Assembly (NCBI RefSeq): GCF_004193775.1
Contig: NC_041008.1
Location: 9,068,731 to 9,132,730, forward strand
Source: Glycine soja
Taxonomy: Eukaryota > Streptophyta > Magnoliopsida > Fabales > Fabaceae
DNA length: 64,000 bases
Reading direction: 5' to 3'
Numbering within the stretch: the stretch's first letter is position 1; every line of letters starts with the position of its first letter. Positions 34,980 through 48,300 of this stretch are shown piece by piece. The notes beneath the pieces are model-generated. The model saw nothing but the letters and a program-made list of their open reading frames with translations. It did not search any database and was not told the origin of the DNA. Position numbers and translations under genes: made by a program.

Positions 34980-35412
34980 TGTTGGTTAATTTTGAAAATC
35001 GAGATAATCCTGGATAAATCTGAAGTCGTGTATAAACACTTTCAGATTGAATCAAATTTCGGGGTTCAACCAAAATTGTTCAATCGGATAAAATCAGAAG
35101 ATTATAATTCAAGAGTTTTGTTTTGATCTTGTGAGTTTTTCACATGTTATGCTTTCTGAACCAGAATGATTATTTATAATCAAAGAACAGGTGGTTTTTG
35201 GCGGTTGATGGAAGTTATTTATTTTTTAAAAAATTGCCGTTAATGGAAGTTTTAGTAACTTCCATGTAACTTCCAACCGTTGATGGAAGTTAGTAACTTC
35301 CATGTAACTTCCAACCTTTTGCCTAAACCGAACATCTCGTTATTACATTAAAACAAGCGTGCACTCTTATTTTAACATAATAAAGAGATCAATTACACTA
35401 AAATGTCCAACA
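34980..35412 (-). repeat. 5' LTR of the copia element
   Basis: Partner of the LTR at 31657-32089. It is followed, in element orientation, by AAAGATGCATCAAGG coding sequence instead of the expected tRNA primer-binding site. Confidence 0.95.
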
Positions 35413-37055
35413 CTTCCTTCATATGTGGAGTAAATGTCCAAATGAAAAGATTCATTTTGTCTCACTTATTTAAGTGGAGAGAGATCAAATTAAGATGAGA
35501 GAGAAACTCATTTGAGAGAAAAAAAATAATTACAAAACATTGAGAGAGAAAGGAGAGAGAAAATCATTGTAATTTTTGCACACCCACCCAAGAGCGTTTT
35601 GGAGATTGCAATTGCGGATTCGTTCACCGTTGGATCGGACTGATTTTTGGACAGCAGGTTTTACACATGTAATAATTCAAATTGCCTGGTTCGATTGTCA
35701 AAATGATATCTAGAAAGGGAGATAAGTGTTTCGCATTTTCTGCTCTGCATTTTAGAGTTTCATGTCTCTATTGTAAGCATTGATACTCTATTTTGACTTG
35801 AGTGTAATTTTTACCCTTAAATTGAGGGATTTTTCACGTTAAACAAATTGTGTCTCTTGTGTGTTTTTAATTTTTATCTTGCATTTTATATTTTATTGGT
35901 GCTCCTATGCAAGTTTGAAAAAATTTATTTTTGTTATCTATTACTTTATTATTGAATTTGTTATTGCTTTGATTTGTTTTGTGCATCACAAACATGGAAC
36001 AAGTGATAGAGATTCTCATTAGCATAAAGCCAGGAGATACGAAACAAACTCTTACTCATTAAAAGGTATGAGAAAACCATATTATGCACTTTTCCTTTTT
36101 CTCTTGGTTTTCTAGCTTCTGTTTGTGTGTTTTTGTCAACAGACCCAGGGTAAAAGGTTTTTTTTTCTGTTTTTTTCATACTCTTGTCTTGTAATTCAGA
36201 GATCTCAGTTTTGAAAATCTTTCACGGTGCTGAACTTGAAGAAGCTACTAACAATTTTGACACTTGCCTTGGAAAGGGAGGGTATGGAAGCATATACTAT
36301 GGTGAGAGGCTAATTAGTCCGCATATTTTAAATCAGTGTTCCCTGTAAGAAATATGCATATATCTATGTTTGTTCTGATGCATGCCAATGTATTAGGAAA
36401 ACTTGGGCGAGAGGTTGCAGTAAAATGTTTCCATGTTGAGAACGAGACAGAAGAGACCATTAAGCAATTCATGAAAGAAACTGCAATCTTAAGTCTCCTG
36501 CACCATCAAAATCTGGTTTCACTTTAGGGTCGCACTTCTCGCAATTGCAACAAACACATGCTAGTTTACGAGTACATCTCCAATGGCACTCTTACTAACA
36601 TCTTCACGAATCTTCTGGTGGTAAACTACCATAGCATAATAGATTGAATATTGCCGTTGAAACTTCTGCTGCCTTGGTATTTCTTCATGACTCAGGTATC
36701 ATCCACCATGATGTAAAAGGGAGTAATATTCTGCTGGCCGGATGAAAATTTTACTGTCAAAGTTGCAGATTTTGGATTCTCACGGTCTCTTTCCAGGTCA
36801 TGCTACTCATGTTTCAACTATTCCAGTAGGAACTCGTGCTTACATAGATCCTGACTACTATGAATCTGGAAGGGTCAGTCACAAAAGTGATGTCTATAGT
36901 TTTGGGTTGGTCTTGTTCAAACTCATATCATCCATCCGCCAAGTTTAATGGAAGGCACAAATGATGATACTCTCACACAGTATGCAAAGAGAAAAATTTT
37001 AAACAAGCAATTCAACGAGGTAGTGGATCCAAGTTTTTGGTTAGGTTCTAATAAA

Positions 37056-39170
37056 ATCATTTCTTTATAATTCATTTGTGTTTTGAACAAGATTTATTAG
37101 ATTAACATGAGAATTAGATTGTTAGAAATGTTCTGTCATGTTTTGATCTCATAAGCTTATTAGGTGTTGATGATTATAACACATATATATGTATATGAAT
37201 TGTTAAAATAAATTAGGAATTAATAGTTCAAATAATAATATTAAATTAAAGGAAATTAATATATTAAGATTCAATGATAAATACTTTTAATGTATTTTTA
37301 GTTTAATTATTTGTTAATTTTTTAATTGAAAATAATATAATTTGATTTAATATATATGTGTTTTGTGCCATGTAAATATTAATATTGTGTGATGTTTATA
37401 TGATTCATGAGATTTGATAATATATTGCGTTGGGATTATAACATTGTGATTGAGATTGAGTGTATGTGATAAATTGAGTATGTGTTGAATTGTAAGATAT
37501 ATGTGTATTGAGGTTTTGTACGCATTGAGTTGTGAGTTATGAATTGTACAATCACATAACTGTAAGACCATTTAAGGGCAAAAATTTAATGAACGACGAG
37601 TATTGTGATGTGATCCACTGAGGGAACTCGATGAGTTGAATCACTTTGAGACACGATGGGTTAAAATAATTTTAAAAATAATTGAGTAATTATGTGAATT
37701 GCATAGTTCAAACTTCAATGGCACATGTATGATTTTAAATGTCTGTTTTAATGAGATGATTAGTCATATGAATATAACATATTAATATTATTATTGTGAG
37801 ATATGTATATAATGCATGAGGTGTGATAATGTGATGTCTTGGAATTATGAAAGTGTGATGAATTGTATGTAAGTGACAAGTTGAGTATGTGTTAAATTGT
37901 GAGATCACACATATATTGAGATGTTTGTGTGAATTGAGTTGTTAACTATGCTCCGTAAATTCACACGATTGTAAGATCCTTTAAAGGTGACGAGTTAATG
38001 TGCAACGAGTATTGTGATGGAATCTACTGTGAGAACCCGACGAGTTGAATCACTTTGAGACGCGACGAGTTAAAATTATTTTGAGAACAATTGAGGAGTC
38101 GTATGTTTTCTATAATTCATAGAAAAAGCCTACGTGTTAAAATGATTTCTGGGTTGGACTTGAATCAGGAGGGGAAGACCCTGGTAGACTCTTCGGAGTC
38201 TAGGCATTGGGGTAAATACACTTGGTTTGAGTGTTTCTTTAAACTTGTGCCGATCTCATATGATTGAAGCATTCTCGCAAAACAGCGTGATCCTGACTAG
38301 TTTTCCTATGATTTTGCCTAGTGATAGTGACCTTGACTTACTAGTGTATGGCCTGCCTTGTCATGTACTCCTAGGCGTCCGACGAGGTTTTTCACTGACA
38401 TGGTACCACATTGTATATATGATTGAGTCTTATGTATCTGTTGCATAACACTAGTATAATGATGATTGTGACTTGTTATGTAATGGTATTTAATGAATTG
38501 TGTAAGTGTGAGATGTGATATTGTATTTGAGATGTGTTGTCTTGAATATGTGATTAATCGTGAAGGCGCAAAATGTAATTTGTGATTAAATTTTAGGACA
38601 AGTGATGTTATGTGTTGAGTGTTGAAATGATACAAATTGTGTCAAAGTTGAGTCTTGTTATACCTATATTGGTGTTATAATTATATTATTGTTATGTTTA
38701 TATCATATTTGTATGCTTTTATTTATCTCTGTTTGTTGATGAATGTGATGACTCACTCCCCGTGTGTTGTTTGTATTTGGATCCTGCGATGATCTCAAAC
38801 CTTGTGTTCTGTGAGTAGATGACTAGGTAGATTACTTTAAGGAACCTCGTGCTAAAGAATGTCGGAATGCAATGCTCTCATAGGATGTGAAATTGGGGCA
38901 TAAGTTTCTGTTTGAATTACATGATATTCTGAACATATTATTTTACTTTATTTTATTCTGCTTAACATGAATTCTTTTGTTAATTAAACGACCTTGTTTG
39001 GAGCTGAAAATATTTATGAGAAGTTTTGTTTAGTAACACTGAAGTGAATGTGAATATTTTATCCACATAGATTTACTTACGATTTTATTGAATACAATTA
39101 ATTTAATTAGATTTCACGTTTTATATATTTTTCTCATTTATATGCATATTGGGATAGAGGGTCTCAGTAT
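37056..39170 (+). mobile_element. Diverged copy of the large LTR, 5' part missing
   Basis: From about 37380 it tracks the solo LTR at 22451-24749, sharing GAATCAGGAGG, ACTCTTCGGAGT, GCATTCTCGCAAAAC and GGTACCACATTG. It ends near GGGATAGAGGGTCTCAG, the counterpart of the solo LTR's 3' end. It contains its own tandem duplication (37385-38095). Its left junction truncates copy B. Confidence 0.7.
37385..38095 (+). repeat. Tandem duplication of about 410 bp within the LTR copy
   Basis: Blocks 37385-37690 and 37797-38095 align with mismatches, both ending in GTTGAATCACTTTGAGAC. The solo LTR has one such block. Confidence 0.6.
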
Positions 39171-40467
39171 GAAATAGATTATGTTGTGAGAAAAATACTC
39201 ACCTTGTGTACACTCGCGACCCCAAAAGAAGATTAATCACTTTTAGACTACAGATACTTATTATTCTTCAGCAGCATGGTTGCCATTTGCAGAATTCTTT
39301 AGTGTAGACATCAATTGTAGTAATTGTTTCACGTTGTGTTTATTAGCGGGCTGGAAAAATGGTGTGGGATGGAAAGTTGTATGGGTATGCCATTCTTGGC
39401 TTTCTAGACAACATGCTTTGTGTATATGAGTTTGGCACTTCTTGTGCTGAATGTAATTTTTAATAAAAAAAATTACTTAGGGAAAATTTAATTTAAAATA
39501 TATATTTATTTTTCTGTTTTGGATTTCTATGGATGAGTTCTGCAGAATTTGTGACTGGCTAGCAAACTAACAGTGTGGGATTGCAATGTGGAATTGAAAA
39601 GGCAATGTTAAGACCTAGAAATTTGTTTTTTTATTATTAATATTAATTACTGTACTATTTATTATTTTTCTATAACAGATAGTTTTATCAAATTGAATCT
39701 CTTAACTAATTGTAAATTAAAAAATCACTAATATATATAAATACTAATTAAATACAATTTCAAATTATCAACTACTCAATAATAGAGCCTGTAATAAAGA
39801 ATATAAAAACATTGCTTCTTGAGCTTTGTATATAGAACCACTGTAATACAAAATTCAAAAACATTGTTTCTTGAGCTTTGTATATAGAACTATACTGTAA
39901 TGCAAAATTCAAATGCTAACAACATCCAAATCTTAAAAGAAAAAATAAATTTTAAGACAAATTGATAATATCTTTAAATCTAAACTTAACATTCTAAATA
40001 TTTCAAACATAAATAACAAATTTCTAATGACATCAATTTGAGTAAATTGATAGGATCTTTTAAGTTTAAACCTAATGGGTTATGATCCTAAAGTTCGAGG
40101 ACTAGGAGACCTCCAGAAAAAGAGAATTAAAGAGAAGAAATTCTGATTATATTTCTCTGCTTCTCCTTACATATGATTGATTTCTTTATATAGAGGTTTA
40201 GTGCTAACAACATTCCTATTGATTATGATTACAGGGCATAACAGAAAAGATTTGCTCATAACAGAATTATAAAAATAGCAGACAAGGTGATCTTTGGGAG
40301 CCAATAACATCCTGCCACATCAGCATTCTTTTAGTCAGGATATTACCCGTGATCCTTCAGATAATGATTGTGCTTCTGCTGGTGCTGCTTGCAATTGTGG
40401 TGCCTCATGTGTTCTATTCATAACATAGTGTATGCGCCATTTTGTACCCCACTAAAAAAAATAAAGA
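39171..40467. other. 3' flank of copy C, no gene seen
   Basis: AT-rich. A 57-60-base stretch around 39800-39900 containing TTGAGCTTTGTATATAGAAC is repeated twice in tandem. No coding motif. Confidence 0.5.
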
Positions 40468-42748
40468 TTATGTTACCTGGTTGAATCCCCATGTTCCTTT
40501 CCTTATGCCCTCAAGGGTATCTAGCACCTGTTTCATGGATGGTCTGAGTTCCTTGGGACACTGCACACACTGAAATGCTAACTCTGCCACTGCTGTTATC
40601 ATTTCCATAATGTTTTTGTCAGAACCAAACAGAAAACTTGGATCCACCACTGCGTTTAATTCCTTGTTTAAGATTTTTCTCTTTGCAAACTGTGCAAGAC
40701 TAACATAATCTGTGCCTTCCATTAATCTTGGGGGGTTGGATGATATGAGTTCAAACAAGACCACCCCAAAGCTATAGACATCACTTTTGTCACTGACCCT
40801 TCCTGAGTCATAGTAGTCAGGATCTATGTAAGCACGAGTTCCTACTGGAATAGTTGAAACGTGCGTAACATAATCTGGAAGAGACCGTGAGAGTCCAAAA
40901 TCTGCAACTTTAACAGTAAAATTTTCATCCAACAGAATATTACTCCCTTTTACATCACGGTGGATGATACCTGAGTCATGAAGAAATACCAAGGCAGCAG
41001 CAGTTTCTATGGCAATGTTGAATCTAGTCTGCCATGGTAGTTTACCACAAGAAGATTCATGAAGATGTTTAGAAAGAGTGCCGTTGGAAATGTACTCGTA
41101 CACTAGCATGTGTTTGTTGCAATGGCAAGAAGTGCGGCCATAAAGTGAAACCAGATTTTGATGGTGCAGGAGACTTAAGATCTCAGTTTCTTTCATGAAT
41201 TGATTAATGGTCTTTTCTGTCTCGTTCTCATCATGAAAACGTTTTACTGCAACCTCTCTCCCATCTTGAAGTTTTCCTATAATACAATGGCACTACATCA
41301 GAACAAGTATAGATATGTGCATATTTCTCACAGGGGAGGCTTATTTAAAATATGTAGAATAATTAGCTTCTCACCATAGTACACAGAGCCATACCCTCCC
41401 TTTCCAAGGAAAGTGCCAAAATTGTTAGTAGCTTCTTCAAGTTCAGCATGGTGGAAGATTTTCAAAGCTGAGATGTGAGTATTATAAGACATGAGCAAAA
41501 AACTTTTATCCCCAGTCTGTTGACACCAAAAGCCCATAAAAGCAAGAAATCCATGAGAAAGGAAAAGGTAAAAAGATGGCCTTATTATACCTTTTATCGA
41601 GTTTGTTTCGTATCTCCCTTGCTTTATGCCATTGAGAATCTCTAGCACATGTTCCATGTTTGGCCTTAGATCTTGTGGACATTGCATGCACAAAGCTGCA
41701 AGCTCAGCTGTAGCAGTCATCATACTCTTGATCTTAAGGTTTGATTGGAAGCCAAGTCTTGGATCCAACAATTCCACCAAAGCTTGGTTTTCAATTTTTC
41801 TGTTTAAAAGGGTAGCAAGATTTTCCTCTTCATTCAGAACCCAATATTTTGCCAGCTTCGATGATAGAAGCTCACACAACACCACCCCAAAGCTATAAAC
41901 ATCATTTTTTACGCTAAGCCAGCCTTTTGTCATATACTCTGGGTCTACATAACCACCTGACCCTATTATATCAGTAGTAACATGGGTGGCATGGACAGGA
42001 ACTCCATCAGGAAGTTTCCGTGATAAATGAAGGTTAGCAACTTTAGCAGAAAAGTTTGCATCTAGGAGAATGTTGCTAGACTTTACATTGCGGTGGATGA
42101 TGCCATGATAATGAAGATAGTCCAACGCATTTGCAGTATCAATGGCTATATCCAATCGTGTAAGCCAAGGAATTTTGCTGCTTTTGGCTATTTCACTTTG
42201 AAGATGAGCAGCAAGATTACCATTGGATAGGTATTCATGCACTAGCAGGGATTCCTCATGATGAGAAGCATAACCGTAAATTGATACAATATTTTTGTGA
42301 GGCAAGTAATTTAGGATAACAGTTTCATTGATAAACTGTTGCAAAATGTAGCGCTTGTCTTCCTTAAAGCGCTGGACTGTAATCTCACATCCATCCTCAA
42401 ATTTTCCTAAAACAGTAAATAATCAGAAGAAAATATTCCTATAGTATGGTCCTTTTAAGTTTTTTATATCCTTCATGTGACTTTTAAATAACTGTCCTAA
42501 AAATCAACAAACTTATTATGATTGGATAACTGTGAGTCTTTTGTCATAGGGCTACTTCATGTTCTCTTACCATAATATTCAGTGGTAAAGCCTCTCTTTC
42601 CAAGACAATGAGATTGATCAAAATTATTTGTGACTTTTGCAAGGTCCTTGTAGGGGAAGATTCGCCACTTCAACTTACTGTGCTCTGGAAATTTGTCAGA
42701 AGATGAGCTAGTGAAGCAGCACTCAAACAGTTTACACCCAAATTTCAT
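40468..42748 (-). CDS. Tandem pseudokinase-kinase protein, copy C (LRK10-like family)
   Basis: Exons on the minus strand: 42748-42571, 42406-41591, 41467-41375, 41276-40468 (1896 bases, 631 residues). All borders are GT-AG and exons 2, 3 and 4 are exactly as long as in copy A (816, 93, 809). The N-terminus is MKFGCKLFECCFTSSSSD. Domain 1 has ITVQ for VAIK (Q71), HRN for HRD (N166) and NLH for DFG (N184), a pseudokinase. Domain 2 has GKGGYGSVYYG, VAVK (K374), HRDVKGSN (D470), ADFGLSR (D488) and [14 protein letters not shown]. The gene is inverted relative to copies A and B. No ectodomain, signal peptide or clear transmembrane segment is encoded, so it is best described as an intracellular tandem kinase, possibly anchored by acylated Cys residues near the N-terminus. 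Both A and C are open throughout, which suggests selection. Confidence 0.88.
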
Positions 42749-43211
42749 GAGGTAATTACTAAACGTTGAAGGGTCGTTGAGATGCTGAGTTTGAGTGAGG
42801 TAAAAGATGGCTGATCAGAATTACAAATTTCTCTGCACATTAAATTCTATGTCGTCTAGCTAATTCATGTTAAATTAAGATCAAACAATTAAAAATTAGA
42901 TGGAATAAGATGAAAAGTGCGGTGGATTAACTAAAATAAAATGGGTTGTTCCAACTCTTATTCTAAGTATTTAATTCAGCTATATATCCCAAATTCAAAC
43001 TCAAAATCACTAATTAAGTTATAACAAACAATCGAATACTAGATCAAGTTACTGAATAAGGACAGTTAACTACAATGGACTAAGTATTACGAGGATATAA
43101 AAAATTTATTCCTTGTAAACATTAATAAACAAAAAGAATGAGATGAACAATGCCATTTATACAAAATAATTCATCACAATTATTGAGTATATAAGGATTC
43201 TTACTTCTTAC

Positions 43212-43300
43212 CTAGTGTAGAATAAGCAATCCCTCGAAAGACAAGGTTCCCCCAACAATTTTTGGACTATGGATTGCCCCTTTCTTAGTTTCTTAGCTAG
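43212..43300 (-). other. Leader exon of tandem-kinase copy C
   Basis: The complement reads CCAAAAATTGTTGGGGG and ends CTACACTAG before GTAAGAA. Same position and donor as in copies A and B, about 0.46 kb upstream of the start codon. Confidence 0.5.
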
Positions 43301-46300
43301 CTATTGTTGTTCTATGAAGTTGAGAACTTTATCAAAAATAATTGAAAGTGAAGTTTTAATTTGCGCTAAGGTTCAGTCAGGGTGGTATTTAAAAGGAAAG
43401 AGCTAGCGAAGAAGCAGCAATGTAACATAACATGGTGAGAAAAAACGATATACAGCAGAACAGAACAGACAAGGATTTATGAGTTCTACCGGATTGTATC
43501 CAAATTCCAACATGCATTTAGTAGGTAGGGATATAATGGCTTTTCCTCTAATTCGTGTTTTCAAACTAAAGTTAGAAAGGTAGACGCGTTTTCAATATAA
43601 AAGTTCACATTGTGTCTCTCTTGCATGAGTTGAAAAAATGGGAATCATAACTTTGTGGTCTACAATAATTTTCGAGGATTTTATCTTAACTTTTGACCTA
43701 TTTTATAATTAATTTAAACATATGTAATTTATTGTGAAATATATATGAGAAAATACAAAATTTTATAGCTATTTTATTAAGATAACAAAAAATTATTGCA
43801 TTTTTTTACTTTTGCATAAAAAATTTAAAAGACAAATAAAAAAGTAACGAAAGTAGTACCAGTTAGTCTACCTAATTCTATTTATAAAATTCAATTATCT
43901 ATCTGAACTTGAAGAATTTAGTTAACGTACTTAGTACAATTAAATTTATTTTAAATTTATATATTTTCTAAAATTACTCCTAATATTAATAAGACATAAT
44001 TTTATTATTTTAAAATTTTTTTGTTTAATTTTTTTAACGTCTTCCATTATTAATATATTTATTGCTTCAGTTCTTATTGGCTATTCATTTGAATAGTCAG
44101 ATTAAGTTTCCAAAATGCTTATTATATAAGACAAAATTAAACTATCAAAGAGCTCAAGCCATTAATGCATTTCATTTATTATTTATAAGACAAACTCTTT
44201 TATATCCTTATGAAACCTGTAGACCAGTGTTAAAAACATTAGTATTTTGGTATGTTTGGTGAAATGCAGTAAAACAAACATTCGTATTTTGGTATGTTTG
44301 GTCAAATGCAGTAAAAAAACATAAATTTTTTGTGATTTCAAATTATAAAATTACAGCAACCTTCAAATCAGCCACCATGCATCCAGACACGAACTACCCT
44401 CGCTACCAAAGACCAATGGTTCCTCTCAACACTAATATAAGAGACCAAACTTGTTTTGGCAGCCATTATCACTTTGTTGAAGCTTCTATCTAGACCCAAC
44501 TTTATGTAGACAAATTTCAAATCTAGCATTCCCACCAAATTCCAAATTTAAACTTATGGATTGAAATTCCAAATTTGTATTTCTCTGAGAGAACAACTAT
44601 ATAAATTGGTGTCCATATATACCCTTTCTCGCCAATGCATAAATTGCTGAAAACCTCTGTCCATAGGTAAGATACTGATTTTGGATAGTTGAAAGCTGAA
44701 CATGTTAATTCAGAGTACTGGACATCAAAACAGAATAGTAATAAGAAAATTTCACGGCAGGAAGTGACGGATCCAAAATCTTAAATTAATGGAGACAAAT
44801 TATAAAAAATAAAAATAATAGATTTAATTATATAAATATAGATAAAATAAAATAAAATATAAAAATATAAAATTTTATTTACAAATTAATAAATTTAAAA
44901 AAATGAGAGACTGCAAGTACACCCCTTATTTGAACGTTGGTTGGTCGGCCACTGACCCAGGGTATGCTCTTTGTTTCCCTCTACATGGTGACACTACACA
45001 GAACGTGGTTCCTAATACTTTCATGTTTGCGTCCGTCCAAAAAGAGAACTTGTTGACTCCATCTTGATTAATTGTATCTCTTTTATTTCATCTTGACCCA
45101 AAGAAATATTTATTATAAAAGAATTATAAAAAGTATATAAAAAAATTATAAACAGTATAATTTTATATACTTTAATAAAACTCTTTTTTTTTAATTTTTT
45201 AAGCAATAAAAGAACCCATCAAGGGTCCCATCCATTTGATAATCACACTGACTGAGGGTCGTCATATGTCTTATCTTAATTTCACCAAGTACCCCTTTAT
45301 ATAATTGTCCCTTCTTCAGTTTCTGTGACAAACCTACATCGACCCAAGGGCTGGGGCCACCGCTTAAATTGTTCTCTGCTACACATTATTTGGCTTCCTC
45401 CCTTTCGATTGAGATATATCATGTATATTTTTCCCAGTCATATCCATGTATTAAAAGATGGAAATTGACTTGTGGGCTATGCCTTAGTGACATATTTTGG
45501 CCAAAATACCCAATGCACGAACATATACTTAAATGAAATTTAATATGCACATATTTATTTCTTTAATTTCCCTTTGAGTTTAATTTGTATGAATTATAAG
45601 CTAATTTTTTTATATTATAACTTAATTAGAAATATAATTTTCAAGAAAATTATTATAAAAAAAATATCACACATTATGTTGGATAATAATATAAAAGTCC
45701 TTTACATTATGTTATATAGTAAATTAATTCATTTTAAACAAGTATCACGGATTTTAAATTCACCCTTTACTAGGTCTATCTTTCTTTAAATAGACCATTA
45801 AATTATATCAATAATTTCTAATTACGATAACATTTTATTTTAACTTAAATATTGCACTCATGTTAGTTAGAAAAGTCTAAGAATATATAGTCAGTCAATC
45901 GATATCCAATTCTTTAAATCTAATCACACAATTTCCTTAACCTTATGTTTGAATATCAAAACTCGCTCTAAAATAAAAATAACAACAATAAATACTAATA
46001 ACAGTATATAACTAATGTAATTACAAACCAATTAAATAAGTTTATTAATTTTTATAATTATTATCTTACAAATTATATAAAAATAGTACGTGCAATATTT
46101 TTATTAACAATACTATCAATACATCAATGCAATACTTATTAAACTTATAGAAATAGAAATTACATGCAAAATGAAAAAAAAAATTATTAGTCACACACAA
46201 AATATTAACACGTACGTGAAAATTTATGACGTTTGGTGATATTAAAACTGTCAAGATGTACCCAAAAATATATAAGACAAGTTGACAATACTAATGTTTT

Positions 46301-47740
46301 ATGACAGAGTTATACTGAAGATCGATGCTTATAAATAAGTTTTCATAATTTTCCGTAGTTATAATAATGATCGTTAGTCTTTTAATCCATAACATTAAAT
46401 TGTTAATTTGTAACTTTATCAGTAACTCAAAATTGTAATAACTTGAAACCCTCTTCGGGAGATAATTAAAGCTCATTTTAATATCCTCGCTACTCTTTTT
46501 TTTTAAAAAAAAAAACACTTAATATGCCTTTGTTTTTTTTAAATAATAAATTTTTGAAATTTAAGTAAATATTTTTCAAATTTAAACTTGGCAGATATTT
46601 CTTCTATATTAATTTATCATTTCATTCTTTAGTTTGTGTCATGTAACTGAACTATTCAAATAAAATTGTAAGAAGATGGCAAATACTATGTATTAGTTAT
46701 GCTAAGTTTGTTAATGACTGACACTGTTTAAAATGAATTAAAATAGAGTGTAAATGAATACATCCTAAAATTAACCTTTGATAATAATAATCCTAAAAAT
46801 TATAAAATAAAATAAAATTTTAATTATCATTTATGTAATTATACTATTAGTGCTTATACTATTAGTGCATATCTATTCAAAATTATACTATAAGTACGTG
46901 AGAGTTCGATTTTTCTTCTTCTCTATTTTGACTAAGGAAGTGATGATCAAAATATAAAATTTGGTTGGTTCGTAAAGACATGAGTTACTTATGTTAGTAA
47001 TCATTGTTTCTGAGTTGTTTAATTTTGTGTATTAATTAAATATAGAAAAGAAAAATAAAATACTTGTGAGTTAAAAACTTAGAGAGAGTTTTTTATATAA
47101 TCAATTATTGTTCCTGAGTCGTTTAATTTTTTATTAAATATAAGAGAGAAATAAAATATTTATGAGTTAAATAATTTTTAAATATAAATACCTATTGCAT
47201 TATAAAAAAATATAAATAAATATTAATGAGAAAATTAATTAAATTATTTAAGAGTGAGTGAGATAAATTGAGTTGCTTATATAAATATTGTTAAAAATGC
47301 TCTAAGTAATTACAGTTATTAATGTTTGAAGATGATTATTCCCGTACAAATGTCCTTTATTTATCATTGCATTCAACTCGATCCATTATTCATTGAATTT
47401 GAGATTGAATATATTTTAACATCTAAATATACATACTACCACTTGTTTTAAAGACATGCCTGAGGTAAGGGACGGTGAGACTATTTGGTAGTTTTATTTA
47501 GCTTGTTCGAAAGCAGGTAGTTTTATGTAGCTATCCACGTACATAAATAATTATTTATAGATATAGATTTAATTATTTTGTAATATATTAAGAGTTTAAT
47601 TAATGGTAATGTATTGACAATACAACTCACTATTTATATAATTTTAAAATAATTATTATAAAAATTAATAAAGTTATCCTATATTATAATTTATGATTGA
47701 ATAATTATATAAAATTATTTTAAAGATAGAACGACATTCT
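43301..47740. other. AT-rich intergenic region, no gene seen
   Basis: Many A/T runs and only chance frames. No RNA gene, transposase or conserved domain recognised. Confidence 0.6.
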
Positions 47741-48300
47741 TATTCTCATTTACTAATTAAAAACTTCACCCTAACCTTAACAAGAAGCAATATCTCCTCG
47801 TAAACCTTCTGATACAAAGACGGAAGCAAGCACAAACAAGAAGGAGGTGAAAATAGCAACAACGGACCAAGAACACAACGTAAGGGTGTAGTCACAAAAT
47901 ACATGGGTGTAGTCAGTAGGAAAGCCCAACAGGATCATCACAAGACCTTCTTACCTCAACCACTACATATGATGAGGCTGGTATGAAGGAAAGCTGACGT
48001 GATTGCGCAAAGGAGAATCCACAATTTTAGAATTGTTGGTTGATGGTACTGCAGGGAACAACATGATCACAATAGACTTAGCCAATGATTTGGAAAATAT
48101 TCCCTAAGCATAAGAAGACAAATTCTATTAGTAGGGAAGTTAGTATAAATAAGCAATTGTAATAACAATAAGACATGAATGAAAATAGAGCTTCCTTTCT
48201 CTTTGTGTCTGCGTCTCCTTTCCCTCTCTTAATTCTAGAGAAGCTGGCCTCGAGCCCAGCATTATTAGTTTTTGTGTCTAACACCTTCATATGAAAAAAG
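47740..48300. mobile_element. Possible retroelement LTR scrap
   Basis: A less AT-rich island with GTATAAATAAGCAATTGTAA and a CT-rich stretch (TTCCTTTCTCTTTGTGTC) looks like the R/U5 end of a plant LTR. No second LTR or coding part was found, so this is weak. Confidence 0.25.

Larger units (their letters stand above)
31657..35412 (-). mobile_element. Ty1/copia retrotransposon, internally deleted, with intact TSD
   Basis: Two 433-bp LTRs (3' LTR 31657-32089, 5' LTR 34980-35412; both TGTTGG...CCAACA on the + strand) are the same except for one base (T/C near 31910 and 35240). Both sides carry the 5-bp duplication CTTCC (31652-31656, 35413-35417). A polypurine tract (AATGGGGGAGGTT) abuts the 3' LTR. 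There is no primer-binding site, gag, protease or integrase N-terminus: the 5' LTR joins directly to the integrase core. The insertion is recent but the element is crippled. Confidence 0.93.
31635..35988. mobile_element. Older foreign insert in copy B, itself hit by the copia element
   Basis: Copy A runs from AGAATTAAGG straight to ATATGGAACAGG. In B these are parted by about 22 bases (31635-31656), the copia element, and about 575 bases (35413-35988). The outer piece includes GAGAG-rich and CACCGTTGGATCG stretches, with no coding frame. I could not identify it; it may be an LTR fragment. Confidence 0.55.
30477..37055 (+). pseudogene. Tandem pseudokinase-kinase, copy B, destroyed
   Basis: It has the same exon order as copies A and C. 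Exon 1 (30477-30675) carries a 12-base insertion (GGTGGAAAGAGA) and ends in TATTAAG, a stop where A and C have TATTATG. Exon 2 starts near 30891 with ITIQ; it has lost two bases near 30995 and is shifted. From 31006 it reads on with HRN (IIHRNVKSSN) and GNLH, so the pseudokinase signature predates the split of the copies. Near 31610 there is a 4-base insertion, and at 31635 foreign sequence begins. The exon resumes near 35989. Exon 3 (36209-36301) is intact. Exon 4 from 36398 has a 6-base deletion, a TAG in the LYG motif near 36525, several indels, and stops at about 37055, losing the C-lobe. It cannot make a protein. Confidence 0.9.

Noticed and set aside
45574..46518. Short AT-rich frames of 60-75 residues.
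   Set aside because: Amino-acid content (Ile, Lys, Asn, Phe) reflects AT-rich sequence; no conserved motif or splice context.
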